Shown here: positions 7,568 to 17,100 of the stretch, piece after piece
Layout: every line of letters begins with the position of its first letter
How positions within the stretch are numbered: position 1 is the first letter of the stretch
NCBI GenBank assembly: GCA_902761375.1
Contig: CACWKB010000004.1
Location: forward strand, 1-60,279
DNA: 60,279 bases
DNA from: an uncultured Ruminococcus sp.
Lineage (GTDB): Bacteria > Bacillota > Clostridia > Oscillospirales > Acutalibacteraceae
Direction: 5' to 3'
Made by a program: the position numbers and the translations under genes
The notes under the pieces: generated by a model
Databases searched by the model: none
The model's input: the letters and a program-made list of their open reading frames with translations, nothing else
Told to the model about the DNA's origin: nothing

Positions 7568-8716
7568 ATGTATAACGTACTGAAGCTTAACAAGATCGCC
7601 TCCGTCGGCACCGACCGTTTAGGCGACGGCTATGTATGCCATGACGAGTGCGAAAATCCCGACGCTATCCTCGTCCGCAGCGCCGCCATGCACGACATGG
7701 AGTTCGGCTCAAACCTGCTCGCAATCGCCAGAGCCGGTGCGGGCACCAACAATATCCCCAAGGACAAGTGCACCGAGCAGGGCATCGTGGTATTCAACAC
7801 CCCCGGCGCCAACGCAAACGCCGTCAAGGAGCTCGTGCTCGCAGGTCTGCTGCTCTCCTCCCGTAAGATCGTGGAGGGCGTAGAGTGGGCAAAGACCCTC
7901 AAGGGCAACGGCGAGGCTGTCGGCAAGATGGTCGAAAAGGGCAAGAGCCGGTTCGTAGGTCCCGAGCTCAAGGGCAAGACCCTCGGCGTTATCGGTCTCG
8001 GCGCTATCGGCATCAAGGTAGCCAACGCCGCCGACCTCCTCGGAATGAAGGTCATCGGTTACGATCCCTTTATGTCCGTAGCCAACGCGCTGAAGCTCGA
8101 TCCCACGATCAAGCTCATGAAGACCAAGGAAGAGGTCATGACAAGCTGCGATTACCTCACCATCCACGTTCCTCTCACCGCCGAGACCAAGGATATGGTC
8201 GACGCCGAGATGATCGCCAAGATGAAGGATGGCGTGCGCATCCTCAACTACAGCCGCGACGGTCTTGTCAATTCCACCGCAGTGCTCGAGGCTCTCAAGA
8301 GCGGCAAGGTCGCAAAGTATGTGACCGACTTCGGCACCGACGACATCCTCGGCGAGGAGAACGTCATCTGCATGCCTCACCTCGGCGCGTCCACTCCCGA
8401 ATCCGAGGACAACTGCGCGATCATGGCGTGCGACCAGATCAAGGAATATCTCGAGGACGGCAACATCGTCAACTCCGTGAACTATCCCGCGATCTCCCTG
8501 CCCAGAACCGAGGGCACAAAGCGCGTCTGCGTGATGCACAAGAACATCCCCGAGCTTCTCAAGGCTGCGCTGAACGCCATCAGCGGCAACGTCGAGAATA
8601 TGCTCAGCAAGAGCCGCGGCGACTATGCCTACACCATCTTTGACGTGGCGGGCGACGCCGACGCCGAGAAGATCGCGGCAGTCAACGGCGTGGTAAGAGT
8701 CAGAGTCATCGACTGA
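7568..8716 (+). CDS. serA: D-3-phosphoglycerate dehydrogenase (short, ACT-bearing)
   Basis: A 382-aa NAD-dependent dehydrogenase that starts serine synthesis by oxidising 3-phosphoglycerate. The Rossmann motif is VIGLGAIGIKVAN at about residues 140-152, the catalytic Arg region NYSRDGLVN at about 228, and the catalytic His segment MPHLGAST at about 275. The last 70 residues (from about 313) look like an ACT domain, which in this family gives serine feedback control; the intervening ASB domain of long SerA forms is absent. The second half of the serC-serA operon; a strong terminator follows at 8764. Confidence 0.95.
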   Translation: MYNVLKLNKIASVGTDRLGDGYVCHDECENPDAILVRSAAMHDMEFGSNLLAIARAGAGTNNIPKDKCTEQGIVVFNTPGANANAVKELVLAGLLLSSRKIVEGVEWAKTLKGNGEAVGKMVEKGKSRFVGPELKGKTLGVIGLGAIGIKVANAADLLGMKVIGYDPFMSVANALKLDPTIKLMKTKEEVMTSCDYLTIHVPLTAETKDMVDAEMIAKMKDGVRILNYSRDGLVNSTAVLEALKSGKVAKYVTDFGTDDILGEENVICMPHLGASTPESEDNCAIMACDQIKEYLEDGNIVNSVNYPAISLPRTEGTKRVCVMHKNIPELLKAALNAISGNVENMLSKSRGDYAYTIFDVAGDADAEKIAAVNGVVRVRVID

Positions 8717-8763
8717 TGACCCGCACCGAACGCGACGCTATATTATAGTATACAGATAAAAAC

Positions 8764-8803
8764 AGCGTGTGAACCTGCTTTCAGGCTCGCACGCTTTCTG
8801 TTT
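8764..8803 (+). terminator. Terminator of serC-serA
   Basis: AGCGTGTGAACCTG (8764-8777) pairs with CAGGCTCGCACGCT (8782-8795) around a CTTT loop with two non-canonical positions, followed by TTCTGTTT. Confidence 0.85.
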
Positions 8804-8875
8804 GTCGGATTTCGGTCGTTAGCGCCTTTTCGGGGCGATTATATTGTTATCTCGCCGTTATTTAGACAAAACCTA

Positions 8876-8904
8876 TTGACTTGCACAATGAAAAAAGGTA
8901 AAAT
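8876..8904 (+). promoter_or_regulatory. Promoter of the DUF815 ATPase operon
   Basis: TTGACT (8876-8881), 17-bp spacer, TAAAAT (8899-8904). The predicted start of transcription (about 8911) is so close to the coding frame that one of the later ATGs (8919 or 8928) is probably the true start. Confidence 0.6.
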
Positions 8905-8909
8905 ATAGG

Positions 8910-10211
8910 ATGATTGGAATGATTAAGATGCAAGCTGTCAGAAATATACAACTTCAGCTCTCGGCGCTCTCGGTGTTCCGCGGCGTGATGAACCGCAGCG
9001 TGCCATACGGCTTTTACCGGCTGCTGTGCTCGCTCGACAAGGCTCCCGAGGAGTTTTTGAGCGCCTACGGCTCGTTCGTCTCGCTGATCTGTGAGCGCGG
9101 CTGCGCCGACAGGCTTGCCTACTCGCTGACCGAGGCGGCGCTCTTTGACGAGAACTGCTTCACGCGGGCGGCTGCCGGCGGAAAATATGAGTCGCTCTCC
9201 GCGCGGACGCTCGACGCTGTCCGCTGCGACTGCTCGGCGATCCTCGCCGCCGCTAAGCTCACCTCGCGTCAGGTGCTCGATGCTTACCGCGACCCGCAGG
9301 CGATAGCGGATATCAGGGATTCGCTGCCTCAATGGGACTGCGGCGAGCCCGCGCCCGAGTTCGAGGGCTTTGACGGCGACCTCTCGTCGGTGGCGGCGTA
9401 TTACCGCAAAAACGGCTGCGGGATGTTCGCGCGCTACAAGGCGTTCGTCTGGCGCGACGGCGACATCCGCCCGATCGTCAACCACGACGTCATCAGCCTC
9501 GACGATTTCACGGGCTATGAGCGCCAGCGCGACAAGGTGATCGCCAACACAAGGGCTTTCATCGAGGGCAGGGGCTGCAACAACTGCCTGCTCTTCGGCG
9601 ATATGGGTACGGGCAAAAGCTCGACCGTCAAGGCGGTCGCAAACGCCTTCCGCTCGGAGGGACTGCGGATCGTCGAGATGCCCAAGGAGAGGCTAATGGA
9701 CTTTCCGCTCCTTGTGGACAAGATCGCTCACCTTCCGCTTAAATTCATAATATTCATCGACGATCTGTCGTTCCAGAGCCAGGATCAGAGCTATACCGCG
9801 CTCAAGGCGGTGCTCGAGGGCGGACTTGCCGCCCGGCCTGCCAACGCGCTGATCTACGCCACCTCGAACCGCAGGCATCTTGTCAAGGAGCGGCTGTCTG
9901 ACCGCTCGCGCGAGGTCGACGATATCAACACGCGCGACAATATGCAGGAAACGCTCTCGCTTTCCGACCGCTTCGGACTCGCCGTGTGCTACACCGCGCC
10001 GTCCAAAAAGGAATACCTGAGCATAGTGTTCGCGCTGGCAAGGGCGCGCGGACTTGACAAGACCGAGGAGGAGCTCGCCGACGGAGCCGAACGCTTTGCG
10101 CTCGCCAAGGGCGGACGCTCTCCGCGCTGCGCCGGACAGTATATCGAATCGCTTTATACCGATGCCGGTTCAAGGGTCAGTACCATACCGCGTCATGCGG
10201 ATAATATATAA
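8910..10211 (+). CDS. DUF815-type P-loop ATPase
   Basis: A 433-aa AAA-type ATPase of the DUF815 kind. The N-terminal 230 residues are helical; the ATPase core follows with Walker A GDMGTGKSST at about residues 230-239, Walker B IIFIDDLSF at about 282-290 and a sensor-1-like IYATSNRR. The family's function is unproven; many members sit in general-purpose operons. Start choice is uncertain: ATGs lie at 8910, 8919 and 8928, and the promoter at 8876-8904 argues for the second or third. It is 25 bp upstream of the substrate-binding lipoprotein gene and probably cotranscribed with it. Confidence 0.85.
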   Translation: MIGMIKMQAVRNIQLQLSALSVFRGVMNRSVPYGFYRLLCSLDKAPEEFLSAYGSFVSLICERGCADRLAYSLTEAALFDENCFTRAAAGGKYESLSARTLDAVRCDCSAILAAAKLTSRQVLDAYRDPQAIADIRDSLPQWDCGEPAPEFEGFDGDLSSVAAYYRKNGCGMFARYKAFVWRDGDIRPIVNHDVISLDDFTGYERQRDKVIANTRAFIEGRGCNNCLLFGDMGTGKSSTVKAVANAFRSEGLRIVEMPKERLMDFPLLVDKIAHLPLKFIIFIDDLSFQSQDQSYTALKAVLEGGLAARPANALIYATSNRRHLVKERLSDRSREVDDINTRDNMQETLSLSDRFGLAVCYTAPSKKEYLSIVFALARARGLDKTEEELADGAERFALAKGGRSPRCAGQYIESLYTDAGSRVSTIPRHADNI

Positions 10212-10236
10212 ATCCAAACGAAGGAAGGATTATGAT

Positions 10237-11538
10237 ATGAAAAAGATAATTTCGGGAATGCTCGCGCTCGTGCTCGTGCTGCTCGCCGCCCTCACCCTCG
10301 CGGGCTGCGGCGACGGAAACTATCCCGTGAGCGTTGGCAATTTTGTGATCGATAAGGAGCCTGCCTCGATCGTCGTGCTCGATCCCTGCGCCGCCGACAT
10401 CATCGCCTATATGGGCTATGATATCAAGATGGTCGGCAGAAGCGAGCAGGTCGACCAGCAGATACTTCAGGTCGCGCCTGTCATGGGCAGCTCGAATAAT
10501 CCCGACGTAAACCAGATCAAGGCGTCAAACGCCGACGTGGTGTTCGCCGGAGTCGATCTGGCTGAGGACGTCAAGCAGCAGCTCAAGGACTCGGGCATCA
10601 TCGTGGTAACAATGGCGCTTGCCGAGACCCCCAAACAGCTCGAGACCAACTACCTCACCATCGGCAAGATCCTCGGCGGAGCGATAACCGGCGAGAGCAA
10701 GGCTTCAGACTCGTATTCCAAGCTGATCGACAGCATGGAGCGCATCAAGACCGAGGCTTCCGCGAAAAACAAATCCACCGCGCTCAGCACCGTGTGCTAT
10801 CTCTACTATGAAAACAACGCCCTGCGCCTCGTGACCAGCGGCACCTACGGCGATATGCTCCTCGGCTACACCGGAGCCGTCAACGTCGCGGTCAATATCG
10901 ACGAGAACAACGTCGACGCCGACACCCTGCGCGTCGCAAATCCCAACTACGTATTCTACGCCGACGAGCAGACGCTTGAAGCCATCAAAAACGACAAGGT
11001 GCTCTCAAAGCTGTCCGCTCTCAAGGACAACAAGACGCTGATGGTCACCAAGGACGAGATGTCCCGTCAGGGCTTCACCGCGCTTGAGACCCTGCAGAAG
11101 ATGGTCGACTTCATGTACGGCGGAAAGCCCGCCTCCGGCGACGAGCCCAAGGGCACCGCGCCCAAGGAGACCAAGCCCGGCGAGACAAAGCCCTCCGAGA
11201 GCAAGCAGACCGAGACCACCGCGCCCTCCGAGAGCGAGACTAAGCCCAAGGCGACCGAGGCTGCCGAGCCCAAGTCGGTAGCGGACAAGTACAAGATCGA
11301 CCTCGACGGTCTGTCGCTCGAGTTTGACGACGAGAACGACGACGTTAAGACGATGCAGCAGAGGCTGTACGACCTCGGCTATGTCGACGACAAGGACAAC
11401 ATCACCGGCTACTACGGCGAGGTTTCCAAGAAGGCGGTCGAGGAGTTCCAGAAGGCTAACGGCCTCGAGGTCACCGGCCAGGCTGACAACGATACGCTTG
11501 TAAAGCTCTTCATGGACGACGCAAAGAAAAAGTCATGA
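10237..11538 (+). CDS. Substrate-binding lipoprotein fused to a peptidoglycan-binding domain
   Basis: A 433-aa secreted lipoprotein. A signal peptide with lipobox LAGC (about residues 22-25) leads into a helical-backbone (BtuF/FhuD-type) substrate-binding domain at about 40-300, recognised from the ASIVVLDPCAADIIAYMG start and the NADVVFAGVD segment; such domains capture iron-siderophore, heme or cobalamin for ABC importers. A Pro/Thr/Lys/Glu linker (about 303-350) then joins a C-terminal PG_binding_1-like domain (VKTMQQRLYDLGYVD, YYGEVSKKAVEEFQ). The fusion would hold the binding protein at the cell wall. No permease or ATPase of an uptake system is adjacent, which is odd. ATG 10237 follows AAGGAAGG. 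Confidence 0.8.
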   Translation: MKKIISGMLALVLVLLAALTLAGCGDGNYPVSVGNFVIDKEPASIVVLDPCAADIIAYMGYDIKMVGRSEQVDQQILQVAPVMGSSNNPDVNQIKASNADVVFAGVDLAEDVKQQLKDSGIIVVTMALAETPKQLETNYLTIGKILGGAITGESKASDSYSKLIDSMERIKTEASAKNKSTALSTVCYLYYENNALRLVTSGTYGDMLLGYTGAVNVAVNIDENNVDADTLRVANPNYVFYADEQTLEAIKNDKVLSKLSALKDNKTLMVTKDEMSRQGFTALETLQKMVDFMYGGKPASGDEPKGTAPKETKPGETKPSESKQTETTAPSESETKPKATEAAEPKSVADKYKIDLDGLSLEFDDENDDVKTMQQRLYDLGYVDDKDNITGYYGEVSKKAVEEFQKANGLEVTGQADNDTLVKLFMDDAKKKS

Positions 11539-11558
11539 TCTGAATAACCGATAACAAC

Positions 11559-11596
11559 GCCTCCCGGCTCTGACTGAACCGGGAGGCTGATTTTTT
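11559..11596 (+). terminator. Terminator after the binding-lipoprotein gene
   Basis: GCCTCCCGG (11559-11567) pairs with CCGGGAGGC (11579-11587), then CTGA and TTTTTT (11591-11596). It also separates the convergent L,D-transpeptidase gene. Confidence 0.85.
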
Positions 11597-11607
11597 CGCT
11601 GTTTTCA

Positions 11608-12831
11608 CTATTTTATCGTAACTGTCACGGTCTGCTCCGCGCTGCGGTTGAGCAGATCCCTGACGCGGTAGGTCAGACGGTAGGTTCCCTTGTGCATCGG
11701 GATAACGTTGCCTATCAGCTCGATCCTGTAGGTGATGTCGTTGCCGCAGGTATCGTAAGCCTTTATCCCGTCGGTCAGGCGGAGCGGATCGCCGATACTC
11801 AGCTCGATATCCTCTGCGCCGGTGATCCGGGGCTTCTTCTTGCGGTAGGGGTTGCTTTCGGCGGGGTCTGTGGGATCCCAGCCGTTCTTCCGGTCTGAGA
11901 TGCGTATGGCTTCGGGCTTGCCCAAAGGTCCCGGCTCGTCGCCGTCGAAGATCACCACGGGCGTTTCGTCGGCGCAGTTGTCGTATATCCACTTGACGTC
12001 GCCCACGGCGAGCCTTACGCAGCCGCGCGAGGCGAAGCCGCCGAGCTTGTTGTATTCGTCGACCTGAAGCTTGTTGTCGGCGTAGTCCGTGTATGGCACG
12101 CTGTGGAACAGATAGTCGCCCGAAATGCCCGTGACATACTTTCCGAAAACATCGTGATACAGCGGGTGCCATTCGGATTTGAAGTAGGTGCTGTATTCTC
12201 CGGTTATGGTCTCGTGTCCCTCAACGCCGCAGGAGCAGACCATCGCCCTGACGGGAACGGTGTACTCTCCGGTGCTGTCGTAGGTGTATACGGTCACGCA
12301 GTTCTGGCTGCGGTTGACCATGATACGGTACAGCGGCGCGCCGCCCTTCTTCTTGTTGGCGGCGGCTACGTCCTCGTTGGCGGTGTACGCGGTGGAGGTG
12401 TACTTTACCTTGCTCTTCTTGGCGGCGGGTTGCACCGTGACCTCAAATATCTTGATGCGGTTGTCGCAAAAGCGCGCGGTGACGTTCGCGCTGCCCTTTT
12501 TGAGCCCGTCGAGCCTGCCGCCGTCGTCGACCGTGACGACCGACTCGTTGTCGCACTCGAAGCTCATGATGTTCGCCTCCTCGCCCTTGGTCAGAGGCAG
12601 CACAAGGCTTTCGCCGCAGGCGAGCGTCGCGGTGTTGCGGCTGAGGACCGAGGCTCCGGTCATCAGCTCGTCGCTCAGCGCGGGCGTCGGCTTTTCGGGC
12701 GAGGGCGACAGGTTGACTGCGGATTCCGAGGGCTGGGTCAAATTGTGCTGCAGCGCGGTTCCCGTAATGCCGCAGACAGCGCAGCAAACGGCAAGGGCGA
12801 CGCAGAGCAAAATTGCTGCGGGGTTTTTCAT
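11608..12831 (-). CDS. Secreted L,D-transpeptidase (YkuD) with Ig-like domains
   Basis: A 407-aa exported protein. A signal peptide or anchor (residues 1-27) is followed by a Ser/Pro linker, a bacterial Ig-like Big_2 type domain (about 55-140: SVVTVDDGGRLDGLKKGSAN), the YkuD catalytic domain (about 165-280) and a C-terminal Ig-like domain of DUF5011 type (about 335-407). The catalytic His is in LFHSVPYTD and the nucleophile Cys in SRGCVRL. YkuD enzymes make 3-3 peptidoglycan cross-links or attach proteins to the wall. The ATG at 12831 has GAGGAATCC just upstream; the frame could start earlier but without a ribosome site. Promoter at 12904-12932. Confidence 0.9.
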   Translation of the reverse strand: MKNPAAILLCVALAVCCAVCGITGTALQHNLTQPSESAVNLSPSPEKPTPALSDELMTGASVLSRNTATLACGESLVLPLTKGEEANIMSFECDNESVVTVDDGGRLDGLKKGSANVTARFCDNRIKIFEVTVQPAAKKSKVKYTSTAYTANEDVAAANKKKGGAPLYRIMVNRSQNCVTVYTYDSTGEYTVPVRAMVCSCGVEGHETITGEYSTYFKSEWHPLYHDVFGKYVTGISGDYLFHSVPYTDYADNKLQVDEYNKLGGFASRGCVRLAVGDVKWIYDNCADETPVVIFDGDEPGPLGKPEAIRISDRKNGWDPTDPAESNPYRKKKPRITGAEDIELSIGDPLRLTDGIKAYDTCGNDITYRIELIGNVIPMHKGTYRLTYRVRDLLNRSAEQTVTVTIK

Positions 12832-12903
12832 TTGGATTCCTCGCTTCACTGAAATATTAATAAAACGTAACAAATAATTACAGATTTTTAACCATTATAA
12901 TCC

Positions 12904-12932
12904 ATTATACATTTTTTCGACAAATAATGCAA
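12904..12932 (-). promoter_or_regulatory. Promoter of the L,D-transpeptidase gene
   Basis: On the minus strand TTGCAT (12932-12927), 17-bp spacer, TATAAT (12909-12904). The leader is about 70 nt. Confidence 0.75.
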
Positions 12933-12959
12933 GAGGTTATTTTCATTTTTTTCAAATTG

Positions 12960-12968
12960 TGATATAAT
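12960..12968 (+). promoter_or_regulatory. Extended -10 promoter of the DUF5662-like gene
   Basis: TGaTATAAT at 12960-12968 is an extended -10 element; no good -35 is visible. It fires divergently from the transpeptidase promoter. Confidence 0.5.
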
Positions 12969-13002
12969 CAGCCTTAGCTAATGATTACGGAAGGTGAGCT
13001 TT

Positions 13003-13545
13003 TTGGCACATCCTATTAAACATTTTATCACGATAACCAATCACCGCCACAAGGTGATCGCCAACTGCGCCCGCGCGGGCATTCTGTGGCAGGGGCTCAG
13101 GCACGACCTGTCAAAATACAGCCCGACGGAATTCATCCCCGGAGCGCGGTTCTATCAGGGAAACCGCAGCCCCAACGAGCGCGAGCGCGAGCTTTACGGC
13201 GCGTCGAGGGCGTGGATGCACCACAAGGGGCGCAACCGCCATCACTACGAATACTGGAACGACTACAATCCCAAAACCAAGTCGATAGAGAATGTCGAGA
13301 TGCCGATCCGCTTTGTGCTCGAGATGTTCTGCGACCGCGTCGCCGCCAGCAAGACCTACAACGGCAAAAACTACACCGACGCCCATCCGTACAACTACTA
13401 TCTGAGGATCAAGGGCAAAAACCGCATGCACCACAACACCGAGGCGCTGCTGTGCAGGCTGCTCGAGATGCTGCGCGACGAGGGCGAGGAAAAGACCTTT
13501 GCCTATATCCGCACGCTTGACAAGAGGGAACGCCATGGAAGCTGA
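13003..13545 (+). CDS. DUF5662-like conserved protein
   Basis: A 180-aa soluble protein with the hallmarks of the DUF5662 family: HFITITNHRHKV at the N-terminus, GLRHDLSKYSPTEF, and a His/Tyr-rich centre (MHHKGRNRHHYEYW). The many conserved His and Asp residues suggest a metal-dependent HD-like fold, but no activity is known. A TTG start at 13003 is preferred: AAGGTGA lies 5-6 nt upstream and family members begin close to this point; the GTG at 12994 has no room for a ribosome site. It overlaps the glycosylase gene by 11 bp, so the two are cotranscribed. Confidence 0.75.
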   Translation: MAHPIKHFITITNHRHKVIANCARAGILWQGLRHDLSKYSPTEFIPGARFYQGNRSPNERERELYGASRAWMHHKGRNRHHYEYWNDYNPKTKSIENVEMPIRFVLEMFCDRVAASKTYNGKNYTDAHPYNYYLRIKGKNRMHHNTEALLCRLLEMLRDEGEEKTFAYIRTLDKRERHGS

Positions 13546-14023
13546 GCACATCGTACACCCCATCCCTCCGCTCTATGACGAAAACAGCCGCGTGCTGGTA
13601 CTGGGCAGCTTTCCCTCGATCAAATCCCGCGAGGCGATGTTCTTTTACGGTCATCCGCAGAACCGGTTCTGGAGGCTGCTCGCGCTGCTGTGCGGCGAGC
13701 CGGAGCCCAAAACCGTCGAGGAGAAAAAGCGGCTCGCGCTCTCGCACGGCGTCGCGATGTGGGATTCAATACACTCCTGCACGATAGTCGGCTCGTCGGA
13801 CAGCTCGGTCAGGGATGTGGTCCCGAACGACCTGAGCGTGATTCTCGAAAACAGCCGAGTCGAGAAAATTTTCTGCAACGGCGCGCTGTCGCACAGGATG
13901 TATATGAAGCACATTTATCCGAACACAGGGATAGCGGCGGTAAAGCTGCCGTCCACAAGCCCCGCCAACGCCGCGTTTTCGCTGGATAGATTAGCCAAGT
14001 GTTGGAAGGTGATTTTTGAGTGA
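13535..14023 (+). CDS. DNA-deoxyinosine glycosylase (uracil-DNA glycosylase superfamily)
   Basis: A 162-aa protein of the uracil-DNA glycosylase superfamily, matching the small deoxyinosine-type group: VLVLGSFPSIKSREA at about residues 17-31 (motif 1), FYGHPQNRFW at about 35-44, and LPSTSPANA (motif 2 region) at about 140. It would remove deaminated bases (hypoxanthine, perhaps uracil) from DNA and start base-excision repair. The ATG at 13535 lies inside the end of the preceding gene and has AGAGGGA upstream. Heptamer repeats begin right after its stop codon. Confidence 0.85.
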   Translation: MEAEHIVHPIPPLYDENSRVLVLGSFPSIKSREAMFFYGHPQNRFWRLLALLCGEPEPKTVEEKKRLALSHGVAMWDSIHSCTIVGSSDSSVRDVVPNDLSVILENSRVEKIFCNGALSHRMYMKHIYPNTGIAAVKLPSTSPANAAFSLDRLAKCWKVIFE

Positions 14024-14029
14024 TAAGTG

Positions 14030-14074
14030 GTTAGGGATCAGGAGTTAGAGGTTTTTCAACTTTCAACTTTCAAC
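14030..14074. repeat. Heptamer repeat block (B then A type)
   Basis: The gap between the glycosylase and purL is built of 7-nt units: GTTAGGG, ATCAGGA, GTTAGAG (14030-14050), a short joint, then TTTCAAC three times (14054-14074). The same two unit families occur at 47621-47655 and 47990-48024. Such short tandem heptamers are known from cyanobacterial STRR elements; here they are a separate occurrence. Confidence 0.7.
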
Positions 14075-14165
14075 TCTCTAACTTCTCTATATTGCCTAAA
14101 ACGAAATAAAAACCCAAACAAATATGATACAATAAAAAGGATAAGAAAAACGGGAGGCTGATGTT

Positions 14166-17100
14166 ATGTCAGACGTCATCAGAATATTTGTGGAAAAGCG
14201 CGAGGGCTTCAACGTCGTTGCAAAGCAGACACTGTGGGATATCCGCCACAACCTCGGCATGCGCTGCGTCACCGACCTGCGCTACATCGTGCGCTACGAC
14301 CTTGAGGGGCTCACCCGCGAGGAATACGACAAGGCTAAGGGCATCGTGCTCTCCGAGCCGAACGCCGACGTGATCTATGAGGAGGAGCTGCCCGTCGAGG
14401 ACGGCTGGCGCGTATTTGCGATGGAATACCTTCCCGGTCAGTACGACCAGCGCGGCGACTCCGCGGAGCAGTGCGTGCAGCTTCTCACCCAGGGCGAGCG
14501 CTGCAGGGTGCTGACCGCCCGCGTGATCGCGCTCAAGGGCGACATCACCGACGAGGAGCAGAAGAAGATCGAGGATTACCTGATCAACCCCGTAGAGAGC
14601 CGCTTGGCTTCGCTTGAAAAGCCCGATACTCTCGACCTCGAGACTCCCGTACCCGAGGATGTAAAGCGCGTCGAGGGCTTTATTGCCTGGAACGACGCTC
14701 AGATGGAGGAGTATTTCGGCTCGATGGGCTTTGCGATGACGCTTGCCGACCTGAAATTCTGCCGCGACTACTTCCGCGACGAGGAGCGCCGCGACCCCAG
14801 CGTGACAGAGCTGCGCGTGATCGACACCTACTGGTCGGATCACTGCCGCCACACCACCTTCCTCACCAAGCTTGAAGAGGTAGAGGTCGAGCAGAAGGCG
14901 CTCGGCTCCGTGATCGAGGACGCGCTGCGCGAATACTACGCGACCCGCGACGAGGTGTACGGCAAGGACACCGACCGCATCGTTTCGCTCATGGACATGG
15001 CGCTCATGGGCATGAAATCACTGAAGAAAAAGGGCATGATCCCCGACCTCGACGAGAGCGAGGAGATCAACGCCTGTTCAATAGAGGTCCCCGTCACCAT
15101 AGACGGAAGGACCGAGAAATGGCTCGTCCAGTTCAAGAACGAGACCCACAACCATCCCACCGAGATCGAGCCCTTCGGCGGCGCGGCGACCTGCCTCGGC
15201 GGCGCTATCCGCGACCCGCTTTCGGGCAGAGCCTATGTGTATCAGGCTATGCGCGTTACCGGCTCGGGCGATCCCACGATCCCCTTCAAGGACACCATGC
15301 ACGGCAAGCTGCCCTCGCGCAAGATCACCACGGGCGCGGCTAACGGCTACAGCTCCTACGGCAACCAGATCGGTCTTGCCACGGGTCAGGTCGTCGAGCT
15401 ATACGACAAGGGCTACGTCGCCAAGCGCATGGAGATCGGTGCGGTTATCGGCGCTTCTCCCAAGGAGAACGTCATCCGCGAGACCCCGATGCCCGACGAC
15501 GTGATCGTGCTCCTCGGCGGCAGAACCGGACGCGACGGCTGCGGCGGAGCGACAGGCTCCTCAAAGGCGCACACCGAGAGCTCCATCGAGACCTGCGGCG
15601 CTGAGGTGCAGAAGGGCAATCCGCCCACAGAGCGCAAGATACAGCGCCTGTTCCGCAACGCGGCGGTCGCAAAGCTGATAAAACGCTGCAACGACTTCGG
15701 CGCAGGCGGCGTCTGCGTAGCCATCGGCGAGCTCGCCGACGGGCTGACGGTAGACCTCGACAGGGTCACCAAGAAGTACGACGGCCTCGACGGCACAGAG
15801 CTTGCGATCTCCGAAAGCCAGGAGAGAATGGCTGTCGTGCTCGACAAAAACGATGTCGATACCTTTATCAAATATGCCGAAACCGAAAACCTCGAGGCTA
15901 CCGCCGTGGCGGTGGTGACCGAGGAGCCGCGCCTCACCATGAACTGGCGCGGAGATAAGATAGTCGACCTCAGCCGCGCGTTCCTCAACACCAACGGCGT
16001 TACCCAGACCGCAAGGGCGTTCATCGCCGCTCCCGAGGCTGAGGACTGCTACCGCGAGAACTGCCCCGAAATGCTCGAGGGCAAGCCCTTTGCCGAGGCG
16101 ATAGCGGCGAATATGGGCAGGCTCGAGGTCTGCTCGCAGATCGGACTCGCCGAGCGCTTCGACGCCTCGATCGGCGCGGCTACGGTCATCATGCCCTTCG
16201 GCGGCAAGACCCAGCTCACGCCTCAGGAGGCGATGGCGGCTAAGATCCCGCTGGAGAAGGGCGAGACCGACGACGCTACCGCGATGAGCTACGGCTTTAT
16301 CCCCGGCGTTTCGCGCTGGAGCCCCTTCCACGGCTCCGCCTACGCGGTGGTGGAATCCGTATCGAAGCTGCTCGCTATAGGCGCCGATCCCCTGACCGCG
16401 CGCCTCACCTTCCAGGAGTATTTTGAGCGTCTGCACGACGTTCCCTCGCGCTGGGGCAAGCCCGCGGCGGCTCTGCTCGGCGCTATGCAGGCTCAGCTCA
16501 GGCTCGGACTGCCCTCGATAGGCGGCAAGGACAGCATGTCCGGCTCCTTTGAGGACATCGACGTTCCGCCTACGCTGGTTAGCTTCGCGGTCGCCATGAC
16601 CAAGGCGAGCAAGACCGTCTCCGCCGAGTTCAAGCAGGCGGGCTCCAAGGTCGTCTATGTTCCCGTCCCCGAGGTCAAGGCTTCGCTTATGCCCGACTGG
16701 GACAAGCTGATCGCCATGTACAGGGCGGTCTACGCGCTGACCGATAAGGGTCAGGTGCTCTCAGCCTCCGTCGTCAAGGAGGGCGGCGCGGCGGCAAGCG
16801 TCTGCAAGGCTTGCTTCGGCAACCGCTTCGGCTTCAAATTCACAAAGACCCTTACCAATAAAGAGCTGTTCGCTCCGCTTTCGGGCTCGCTCGTGCTCGA
16901 GCTTGCCGACGGCGCCGAGCTCCCCGGGGATGTGCTGTGCTACGACCTCGGAACCGTCACCGACGACGAAATGATAACCATGGGCGCTGAAGCAGTCGCC
17001 CTCGATACGATCCTCGAAAGCTGGACCGCTCCGCTCGAGAAGGTGTTCCCGACTCAGGCGGACTGCCCCAAGCCCGAGGTAGACGTGCCGCTCTATACCG

